In this document: positions 1 to 10,101 of the stretch, one piece after another | How positions within the stretch are numbered: the first letter of the stretch is position 1 | How the letters are laid out: each line of letters opens with the position of its first letter | Origin: Podila epigama | Lineage: Eukaryota > Mortierellomycota > Mortierellomycetes > Mortierellales > Mortierellaceae | DNA: 21,657 nt | Assembly (NCBI GenBank): GCA_015679605.1 | Contig: JAAAVE010000301.1 | Coordinates: forward strand, 1,772-23,428 | Direction of reading: 5' to 3' | Notes under the pieces: model-generated | The model's input: only the letters and a program-made list of their open reading frames with translations | Database searches by the model: none | Told to the model about the DNA's origin: nothing | Made by a program: the position numbers and the translations under genes

Positions 1-385
<385 letters not shown>

Positions 386-1020
386 TTCAGAGATTGTGTC
401 GCTTAGGCGCTTTGCGATTCGCGAAAGAATGTTGGGCGAAGGAAGAAGGGTTGGGGTTGGATGGGGGGAAGGGAAAGGAAAGGAAGGGAAAGGAAAGGAA
501 AGAGGGAAACAAAAAACAGCAAAAGAAACAGAAAAAAAGGAGATGAAAAAGAGAAGACAAGGGGGACAAAGGACACACGCAGCGCAGACACACGGACTTT
601 TTTTTTTTTTATATCTTAAGACTTTTGACTAGTATTTGTTGTTGTTGTTGACTTTTGAGAGAGAGAGAGAGAAGTAAAGATGGATATGAATGTGAACAAA
701 GAAAGAAACGGCCAAGTGGAGATGCGGGAAGTAACAAAGATGATGAAGGAGAAAGAAGAAAAGTGAAGAAAAGTGAAAGAGAGTTCAGTTCAGTTCAGTC
801 GTCTTTTTTAGTCTCACATGTTTTGTCAGTCTACAGTGGCAGTGGGTGAGAAAAAGAGTTTTTTTGCTTTTTGCTTTTTGGCCGTTTTGATTGGACAGAT
901 CCAACCGCCACAAGTTTAATAATAATACATTGAAAATGAGAATGAGTGGAGTGGAGTGGAGTGAGTGAGTGAGTGTACGTTGAAGTTGAAGTTGAAGTTG
1001 AACCCAACACAGTTCAGCCC

Positions 1021-1100
1021 CAGTCAGAGTCAATGTCAGAGTCAGAGTCCCCAGTCCTCAGCCCAAGTCAGAGTCCTCGGTCCAAGTCAGAGTCAGAATC
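1021..1100. repeat. Degenerate AGTCAG tandem repeat
   Basis: The motif AGTCAG or AGTCC recurs about ten times with irregular spacers. It has the look of a slippage-derived minisatellite in the divergent promoter region. No protein-coding sense was found. Confidence 0.7.
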
Positions 1101-1202
1101 AAGCCCATCCATCCTCCATCATCCTCGGCGTCAATTGATTGCAATTTGAATATCTGTCTGTCTTGTTAGTCAATGTGTATTATTGAATGTGCAGTAGATG
1201 TG

Positions 1203-1287
1203 AGTAGTAGTAGTAGTAGTTGTAGTAGTAGTAGTAGTAGTAGAAGAAGGAGTAGGAGTAGGAGTAGGAGTAGGAGTAGAAGTAGTA
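1203..1287. repeat. TAG / TAGGAG microsatellite
   Basis: A run of TAG triplets, broken once by TTG, passes into TAGGAG hexamers and then TAGAAG. It is intergenic, and TAG is a stop in that frame, so it is not coding on the plus strand. Confidence 0.85.
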
Positions 1288-1725
1288 ACATCCTGAACTA
1301 GTTGCAGCATGTCGACACTCATCCATCATTCTCTCGTTCTCTTTCTCTTTCTCTCACTCACCTTCTCACTCTCTCTTCTCTCGTGCTCACTCATCATCAT
1401 TTTTGTTATGGGTCTGAGCAAGGGGCAACCCTGAAACACCAGAGAGTTGTGATAGAGACACAGCACACAGCTGCACCATACAATTGAATTGACTCGCTCT
1501 CTTTCTCTTTGCTCAAGCAGTCACAAAATGGCCTTTTCTTTGTCATTCATTCATTCATTCGCGTTCTAACCAAAGCTCAAAACGCATAGATGATAACACG
1601 AACCCACTCATCAATTAGATCACAGGCATAGACTGACGACAACTCACTCACACACATTCACACATTCACACATTCACACATTCACACACATTCACACTCA
1701 CACTCACATTCACACCCACACTCAA

Positions 1726-2648
<923 letters not shown>

Positions 2649-2676
2649 TCTTGTATGATGGATTCCTTGTCGCTGA

Positions 2677-2682
2677 AATAAA
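2677..2682 (+). terminator. Poly(A) signal of the phosphatase gene
   Basis: AATAAA lies 29 nt past the TAG stop at 2646-2648. A CA-rich stretch, with (CA)11 at 2749-2770, follows before the convergent VMS1 gene. For VMS1 only the variant CATAAA (minus strand, 2827-2822) is seen. Confidence 0.7.
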
Positions 2683-2836
2683 ACACACACCAACTCTACC
2701 TCACTCTACTACTACATTCATGTACACCTCTTCATTCACACACACATTCACACACACACACACACACACATTTTTTTTTACCAAGGAACAACGTGTAAAG
2801 AGAAAAAAGTAAAAAAGGAAATTTATGTTATCTACA

Positions 2837-5538
2837 TTATGCTGGTCCCTTGGACACACAATCTGTTGTACAAAACTTGCGGCCAAATTTATCAAACGGC
2901 GTCTTGTTATCAAGACTGGTGCCGCACGCAACACACACATTCTTTCCTTCTTGGACAGCTCGGCGAACGGCCTCTGCCTGCCGCATCGCCGTCATGCGGG
3001 CCTCTGCTGCATTCGCACGTCGTTCACGCTCCAGACGCATACGAAGCTCAGGTGACAAGTGTGAGTTGGCCGCCGAGGCAGACGCCAGGTTCTTGGACAT
3101 CAAACTGGCCGAGGTCAAGGAAGAGGATGATGGCGAGGAAGATGAAGTCACAGATGTCTTGGTGTTGTTTCCAACTGGTGTCGTTGGTCGACTAGCCTCA
3201 CGTGTCTTTTTACGCTCTCTTTCGGCCTCGAGCAATTTCCTAGTCTTTTCCTTGGCCTTTCGCTCCTGCTCTGCTTCCATCTCGGGTGTCAACGCTGATG
3301 GCACATGTGCCTGTCCAACCCAATCCCACTTGTCGGGTAACAGTGCCATGGCTCTTCTAAACGCGTTACGTGTTTCCTTGTCCTTGGCCACATCGTATGC
3401 AGTCAACGAGGTCGCGGCAGCAGCAAAGCCTGACGGGTCATTCAATTCGTCCGAAGGATCTTGCTGATCGAGCGCCCTGGCGGAGGTCACTGTCGGGTCC
3501 GCATTATGCTTTTCCAAAAGAATCTTCACAACCTGAGGGTGGCCGTGGTGAGATGCCAAGTGCAACAAGGTGGGTGTACGCCGCATGTCGTATTCGGTAC
3601 TGTTGGAAACAGGTAGCAAGGCTGCTGCATCCACATTGTGCTTGATTATATGACTGGAGACAGCCTCTGCGCGGCCCTTCTTAATTAGGTCGATAAGCTT
3701 CAATATCTCGGCTGGCGCCTCACCCATGGTAGCTGCGGGTTGTTGAGTGTCGGCTGCGGATGAGCCACTTGATTTTGATCCCTTGGATAATTCCATGACC
3801 TTTTCCAGTGCACGTTTGTCCATGTTCGCTTGATGTTCCAATGCCTCTTTGCTGACAATGGAGACTTTAACACTCGAAAGCTCCATATACGCACGCTTGA
3901 GTTCAGAAAGGGTAGGTCGGCGAGTCATGAAGGGTATAGAGCGAAGGCGACCTTGTTTATCTGCAGTCGAGATGACAGACCCTTCATAAAAAAGGACCCG
4001 CTTATTGTTACCCGGCGAATGGACAAATACACACTCGCTCTCGTTGATCCATTGTGACCAGGAATCCAACAGTTCTCGCACCTCCAGTTTCAAGGCCTCT
4101 TCATTGTACATGCGAATCCGCGCTCCTGCAGAGTTGGCAATTCCATGGGACGCCTGTGATCCTCCCTGTTTCTTGCGAACTGGTTCATGGTAGATGAAGT
4201 AGAAAAAAGAATGTTAATCAGTCTTGCTCTTAGTGCTTCTTGGTATGATCAGAACACGTACAAGATGGAAAAAAAAAATGTCGGAAAAGACCTATTGAGG
4301 AAAAAGACAAAAGATGTCGCATCACATTGCTTACCTGTATAACGATGGAATGTCTTGTGTGCAACAACCTTCATGTCACGACCATGCGTGGAAACTTGGC
4401 CAGCAAGATCCATGACGACACCTGCAAAGTGACCTCCACCAATCAACACAAGAGTCCAATATCTAGCTCGAGTCTCCGGTTTGGCGGCTAAAAGGGTCTT
4501 TGCAGGCTGCTGCTTTGCTTGCATCTGGTAAGCAAGCCAATCCTGTCCTTGGTCGACAATCTCTTCAGTCTCTTCCTTGTCCTCGTCTTCCTCCTCATTC
4601 TCGCCAGACTCACCCTTGTTGGCGATGGAGGGGTCCTTTGGGGTTGGTTCAGACACAGTTTCCGACGCGTCCTTGGCTCGTGTCTCGTGTTTGTTTGCAC
4701 GCCTTGACTTTTTAACAGAAGCTGGGGCCGCAGGTAGTTGGAGCGACTTGAGATACTCAGTGATGTTATCGCATTGGCCTTTGTTGGGGAGCGCATTCTT
4801 GTAAACACCCAGACGGAGAGTTTGGTCATATTGATTACTCGTAAGCCAGATCATGGGTGATGATCGAGCTTCTTGAAGTTGTTGTTCCAGCTGTTGTTGT
4901 TGATGCAGCAAAACAGGATCCTGGTTCTTGGCGCGTTGGTTCTGTCTGACTGTTAGTTCTAGTTTCTTCATCAAGGAGAGAACCATGGCTTCTTGATCCT
5001 GTCCATGGGTATTGTCTGTATCACTGTCCTTTGTAGTAGTTGTGGGAGCCGACCGAGTCTTTACTACTGCATTGTCAGTTCCACTGTTGGCACTGTCTTC
5101 TTCTGACGAGTCATCCGAACCAGAGATGCTCGAGAGATCCTGGATCATGTTCTCGAACTGTTGTTCCGATAGGGGCTTGGCAGTTTTGTCAAGCAGTTTC
5201 TGCTTGAGGTTGTATCGATGCCAATCGAGTTTGACGTGTTCCCTCTGCTTTTCGACACTGTCAAATTGAGGGATGCCACAGATGCGACATGAAGGTGATG
5301 CAGAGTCGAGTGATGTTGGGGTGGCGCGGCCTGTAGTCAAAGACTGGTCATCCTCTTCTAATTGAGAGAGTCTTGAGGTGGTGAGTGGAACCAATTGAGC
5401 CGCGGGAACAGTTGGATCTGAAGGAGCTTGAGGAGTCAAAGAGTTGATGAGACTTGTGGGCATCAAGAAGATGGACAGGGACTCTAGTTCTTTGGGCACT
5501 TTCTTCTCATTGTTGTTTGTTTCGAGCAGAGGATCCAT
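2837..5538 (-). CDS. VMS1: VMS1/ANKZF1 peptidyl-tRNA hydrolase of ribosome quality control, 2 exons, about 848 aa
   Basis: Exons are 5538-4335 and 4179-2837; the 155-bp intron has GTAAGC and CCAG ends and splits the Val402 codon. Order of parts: a C2H2 finger (Cys84, Cys87, His101, His107, then WHRYNL); the release-factor-like VLRF1 domain from about 226 to 520, with HKTFHRYT joined across the intron to VRKKQGGSQ, whose Gln near 410 fits the catalytic Gln of the family; ankyrin repeat at about 604-632; a basic/acidic coiled stretch; a VCP-interacting motif RX5AAX2R at 786-796; and a C-terminal CVAC...CTTDC zinc treble clef (817-842). From family knowledge, VMS1 frees nascent chains from tRNA on stalled 60S subunits, works with Cdc48, and moves to stressed mitochondria. 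Low-complexity acidic and Ser-rich inserts fill the linkers. The start at MDPLLETNN is preferred, but an in-frame ATG at 5799 would add 87 residues. Confidence 0.95.
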
Positions 5539-6787
5539 CGGAAGGGAGGAGGATGAGTGGTATTGATGAGTTGATATTATTGAAGAGAGGTAAGGGAACG
5601 GGGATCTCGAAAGGAGGAGAGAGTGGTTGAGGTGCTGTGTGACAGAATGTGGGGAGAGTGAAGAAGAGATCAGGGAATTGGTTGCATGGGTTTTTGTAGA
5701 TTGGCGTATGCCGCAGTTTGCAAGCAGACTTTTTTTTTTTTTTCGCACTCCACTCACTCCAGAAGAGTCACAGCCGCAGCGACTTGGGCGCATCGCCATT
5801 TACCTTCTCTAATTGCACGCGTTCTGTAGCTGTAATGTCGACTATCTTCGTGCTAATCATGCTTCAATCTCTGCTGTCTGCCGGTGTTCCACCTTCCTTT
5901 CTCTCCTCAACCCTTTAATCGAGGTGAAAAAAAAATCAGAGATTCGTTTGAAGAGGACGCCAAAGCCTAGCAGAAGCATAGTGGTCCTACTTATTCATGG
6001 CTACTCTATGGAGCGGGTCAAGAAGACACAAGATACTAGCTTGACGTGTAAGTCATAGACAACACAACGCATGCAGTCACTGCCATGACTATACAAGAGT
6101 CAAGTGTATTCATCAAACCTGGCACACCCCTCCTTGACCTGTGCATGTTCTCCTCTTTATGATAGTAGAGATGGACCTCTTCAGGCATTATACACCCCTG
6201 ATATCCCGGCGCGTGGTCAGTAATGCATCTCTCTCTCTCAGAAAAAAAAATAGTTTACAAAAAAGGAAAGAGAGCTACTCCATCCGTTGAACAACGACCA
6301 TGAAATTACGTTTTGTATAATTCATTGACATGACGTCTAGTTTGACTTATTAGTGGGAACACGGTGTCATAGATTGGCGGAACAGGTGTACCATGTATTC
6401 TCTCTCTCTTGTTCAGTTTCTAACGCCAGTGAAATGAAAGACATGCTGGCTTGATTTTAACAAAGGCAGGTCAGGGTACGCTAACACCGCAATGAGCTGT
6501 ATTATCTTCTCTGGTACTATTCTTGAGTAGGGTTTAGGTAGACACGTTGTGCAATGACCCGACGTTTGTGCGTCAGTCCTCCTTGTACTTGGACAGGATG
6601 TTTCATGAATGTTCAAGTCTAAATGTCAATGAATTTCTCACAAAAGCTGCAGCCTAGAAGTTGACCACCTGCTGGATTGGTCCTGCTGTTGCCAATGGCT
6701 GTGCTGTAATAATACAAATCTTCACGAGAACAAGGCGATAAAAAAGTACGAAATGGACGGCACCCTTAAGTACTCGAAATGAATCTC
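5539..6787. other. Intergenic region upstream of VMS1, no gene seen
   Basis: Next to VMS1 (5539-5810) the plus strand is purine-rich, as expected for a pyrimidine-rich VMS1 leader. The reading frame stays open back to an ATG at 5799. From 5813 to 6780 the composition is balanced and only short open frames without ATG starts or recognisable products occur. Two CCCCT pentamers (6127-6131, 6195-6199) resemble the yeast stress element core. A TGACGTC at 6331-6337 resembles a CRE/ATF core. These motifs are short and may be chance. Confidence 0.6.
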
Positions 6788-6795
6788 TATAAAAG
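6788..6795 (+). promoter_or_regulatory. TATA box of the SOSS-B gene
   Basis: TATAAAAG is a full match to the TATA consensus. It is followed at once by a long CT-rich stretch without any ATG that ends at the start codon at 7392, and the last ATG before it is at 6779. This position suggests transcription starts near 6820 and gives a leader of about 570 nt unless a leader intron is removed. Confidence 0.65.
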
Positions 6796-7391
6796 GGCTG
6801 GATTTCTGTACTCGTTTCAATTTTTTCTTTTTTTTATTTTTTGATTCAACCAAAAAAAAAAAAATTCAAGCTCTTGATTTTTTTTTCCTCCTCTCACCTT
6901 AAAATCACGCTGTCCACATAGAAACCTACCTCCCTTCAGTCATCACCACCCCCCCACCCACTCACTCATACCCCCACCATCTACCACACACAACGCACTT
7001 TCCTCCACTCCGTCACCCTCAATCTTTTGACAAACAACTGTCTTGCAAGCCAACTCAGCTTGCTGTATTCCTTCCTCTATTCTCCGATTGGCCTTCTCCT
7101 ACATTCCCTCTTTGTTTTTTGTCAACATTCTCGCGTGCGCATTTCGTTCGTTCATTTGTTCATTTGTTCGTCCGCTCTGTCCCATTCACCTAATTCACCA
7201 TCTTGGTATCGTATAACGCGTACCCGTTATTTCATAATCCTCTTCCCCATACCCTTTTCATTTTTTTCATCTGCATCTTTCTATCCCGCCATCCTTCTCT
7301 TCATCTTTCCGCATCTCTATTTCTTGTACTCTTTCCTACCGTCCTTCTTGGTTGTCTTCCCGAAACCTTTCCTCGACCAAATCCTCACTCC
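6796..7391 (+). other. Pyrimidine-rich, ATG-free 5' leader of the SOSS-B gene
   Basis: The 596 nt contain no ATG on the plus strand. The sequence is rich in C and T, with T and A runs at 6820-6890 and C-rich DNA around 6950-6980. The frame of the SOSS-B start codon is open back to 7203, but only from a TTG, so I treat it as untranslated. Confidence 0.6.
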
Positions 7392-9023
7392 ATGAACAGA
7401 TCCGGCCGTGGGCCTGGCAATGTCGCCTCGCTCCCGCCTCCAGGAGGTATTGTCACTAGTACCCAGAACGTGCGCACCTTGTCTGCGCCCAACTCTGTTA
7501 GGTCTGCCAATGGCTTGTCCTTATCACTCATTCAAGAATTACGACCGCCAATGAGAGGCATCAACTTTGAATGTATCCTGCTTGAGCTAAGTATGTGTGG
7601 GGCGCACAAAGTCCATTTACTGTCCTCTGCAAACTTTGTACCAAGATTTGAGTCAACAACTCCAGGCACCCTTTTCTCATTAAGACCTCTCGTTGTACTT
7701 TTTGACAATTTATTAGAAGAGGAGCCACGACGGACTATTGATAACCAGGTCGTGACCTCGTTCGTAGTAGCAGACAAGACCGGTAGCATATTTATGACAT
7801 TTTGGGGCGATGATATCAAGTACCTTCGCCCAGGAGATATTATGCGCATCATGAACGCGTAAGTAGTGTTTAATAACAGGAAAATAGTATGAATGATGAC
7901 CGGAGCAAAGCTGACCATGACTCTTCACTCTCTCTGTCTTGCCTTGATCTATAGTGATGCAAAGCTATACAAGGGCGCCTTACAAGTAGCCACCTCCAAA
8001 AGCGGCTCATACAAAAAGATTGGAGAAGACACATTTCCTTTTAGCGAGCTACCAAAATGGAGTGAATATCAATGGATCGTGGACCCAAACCACCCACAAC
8101 TATTGGTATGAGACATGCAGCACACTTGCTATGACAACTTGACTTGGACAAAATGCAACGATGTAATGAGTCGCCAGATTATCTAATCATCGTTCTTTCT
8201 TTGTTCTTTCTGTCTCTCTCTTTCTCTCTTTCTTGTCGGCATTCTAAAGACACCACTGACAACACAGCTACAACTGATGCTGGAAATGAACGGGGGTGTA
8301 CCGACACCCATTGGGGCTTCCACCATGCAACGAAATAACTCGGGAGCAGTCGCTGCTGTGAATCCAGCATTTCGAGGACCAAACCAACGGTTCGGGCCTA
8401 ATCAGGGTTCTTCTGCAGGGAACATGAACCGGATGGGGCCAGGGCACGGCCCACCTGGCGGACAATCGGGATTTCACATGAATAATAATAATAATGACGT
8501 CAAACACATGGGACCAAATGGTGGCGGAGGAGGAGGAGGACCAGGGAATGGATTTAATCAACATATGCTAGGCAACAACAACCATAACGCCGCCAATGGT
8601 AATAATGCCATTAATAATGGTCAGGGCCATGGTGGATCAATAGGACCTGGACATAATGGAGGACGGCCGCCACCGCAGGGGGGTATGTTTTCTCAACAAG
8701 GACATGGACACCATGGCATGGGACCCGGTGGTCCTAATGGACATTCTTTAGGACAAAATAATGGAGGTGGAGGTGGACGCCATTCCAAGCATGGGAAGCA
8801 TGGCAAGGCACATCGGGATCTTGATGCGCCCGATTCATACCCAAGTCCAAGGACGGGGTTGGCTAATATCACAGATGAGTTTGCACGAGAGATTCGGTTA
8901 GTCAGTCAAGGCAGTCAAGGAGGAATTGGACTTGGGGTGGGATCACATATGGGAGGAGGACAAGGTGGTGGCGGTTCAGGTTCATCACATGTTCGTAAAC
9001 GGCCTAAAGTGGAGATGGAATGA
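7392..9023 (+). CDS. SOSS-B / hSSB-like OB-fold single-strand DNA-binding protein, 4 exons, about 415 aa
   Basis: Exons are 7392-7590, 7717-7858, 7955-8105 and 8268-9023; 8250 is an alternative acceptor adding six residues. The OB fold spans residues 44-147: ILLEL, then VADKTGSI (84-91) with Trp96, PGDIMRI (105-111), LYKGALQV and KKIG. It follows human SOSS-B closely once the 126-bp first intron is removed. From family knowledge, SOSS-B proteins bind single-stranded DNA in the nucleus and act with SOSS-A and INTS3 in double-strand-break repair and with Integrator. Of four base-stacking aromatics I recall in hSSB1, Trp96 and Tyr119 are kept, while Asp115 and Ala126 replace tyrosines. Residues 172-345 are Gly/Asn/His-rich, followed by LDAPDSYPSPRTG and a final KRPK, a likely nuclear signal. 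MNRSGRG is taken as the start, being the first ATG after the TATA box. Confidence 0.9.
7591..7716 (+). other. In-frame, stop-free intron of the SOSS-B gene (126 bp)
   Basis: It starts GTATGTG, has a TTTTTGACAA branch-like sequence and ends TTTATTAG. It is 42 codons long with no stop in the gene's frame, so open reading frame scanning reads through it. Removing it joins LLEL to KEEPRR through a split AAA codon and restores the spacing of the OB fold. Retained, it would insert 42 residues after the first strand of the fold. Confidence 0.85.
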
Positions 9024-10101
9024 AGAAGGATTGGGATCATGAAGCGTTTTTTGCATACATTAAATCTGCCCAGTTTTGCCTGCCTACTTTTTTTGGATTT
9101 TCTCAACGTAGTTTTCTTTCCTTCACACAGACACTTCACCCTACACCCTCCACACTCCACTCACTCTCCCACTCTCTCTCTCTCTTTTTGCACACCGCCA
9201 AAAAAGGTTAATTTCCACGGGGCGAGTCAGAACGACAAAGAGCAAAAAAAAATGTAATATTATTAGAGCGACTTTATCGTTGGTTGACTTTTTGCTTGTG
9301 GCATGGCAGTTTTGGTTGACTGACTGTCTTTTTTTCTTTGGTATTGTACAGGACCATGTCGCATTTTTCATGCATTCATCTCTTTTTCTTTTTCTCTTTT
9401 CATCATCTCCATTATTGCTACCTTGCTACAGAAAAACTCTCATTCCTACCCTTTTATCTTTTTTGTCTTTGCTCGTCTTTTTTACATCATCATCTTTGTG
9501 CGTGTGTGTGTGTGCTAAATCCCATCTGCGGTCACCTTGAGACATTCGTACTCTTCATTCGACGCTGACTTCACACGTCTTGTCTCGGTACCCTTTGCAC
9601 ATAGCACAGACCACGGAGTCTTCTCATTGACGTACTACATCCACCACCACCACCACACCTGGTTCACTTTCCTGCCACCAGCTTCTTCACGCAATCTTCT
9701 TGCTTTCCCCCTATTTCAGGTATTAAAGTCGTTCCCCTGAAAAAAAAAAAAGTTTTTTGCGTTTTTCTTCCGTCAAACACAGGACACACTCAGCACGACA
9801 CACAAAGTAAAACACATCATTCATACCTCGCCCACCTTGCGCCATCCTTTGTTCTTCTGTTATTCTTCTACTTTTGCCATCTTCCGACAAACACAAAAAT
9901 ACACACACATACACATAAACACATACAAACACATACACACACAAACACACTCAAACACACATACAAACACACATTCATACTCATATACGGACATACACAC
10001 CTACACAACCATACACAACCATACACACACACAGGTTCGTATAAACAAGGAACGGACTGGACAGTACAGGGACACCTTTTATCTTGGCGCTCCCTGGGAC
10101 G
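9024..10101. other. Intergenic region and leader of the large coiled-coil gene
   Basis: A possible SOSS-B poly(A) signal, ATTAAA, lies at 9059-9064. From about 9100 the plus strand becomes CT-rich, then strongly CA-rich at 9890-10035 (ACACAT-type repeats). No ATG occurs at 9373-10101. The stretch contains (GT)n at 9500-9515 and A runs at 9741-9752. I see no gene in it and no clear TATA box. Confidence 0.6.
9059..9064 (+). terminator. Possible poly(A) signal of the SOSS-B gene
   Basis: ATTAAA, the common variant of AATAAA, lies 36 nt past the TGA stop at 9021-9023. No AATAAA occurs in the next 200 nt. Confidence 0.45.

Larger units (their letters stand above)
386..1725. other. Divergent intergenic region between the MAP kinase and the phosphatase
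   Basis: No gene is seen here. The part next to the kinase (about 420-560) is purine-rich on the plus strand, so the kinase leader is pyrimidine-rich. It includes an unbroken 47-nt purine run at 463-509. Other simple sequence: a T run at 599-610, (GA)n at 657-672, AGTCAG-type repeats at 1021-1100, TAG/TAGGAG repeats at 1203-1287, CT-rich DNA at 1329-1390, and CACATT-type repeats at about 1650-1720 directly before the phosphatase ATG. Both promoters must lie here, but I see no clear TATA box for either. Confidence 0.7.

Noticed and set aside
2850-3467. 205-codon plus-strand open frame
   Set aside because: It is antisense to VMS1, whose sense frame has clear family motifs.
5813-6616. Small genes between VMS1 and SOSS-B
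   Set aside because: The open frames (81 and 67 codons) start at TTG, show no motif and no splice pattern linking them.
7203-7391. N-terminal extension of the SOSS-B frame
   Set aside because: It begins at TTG, no ATG exists in it, and its hydrophobic Phe/Leu/Ser content is that of a CT-rich leader.
7859-7954. Possible box C/D snoRNA in a SOSS-B intron (ATGATGA followed by CTGA)
   Set aside because: The boxes are only about 12 nt apart, far too close for a guide RNA, and no terminal stem is seen.
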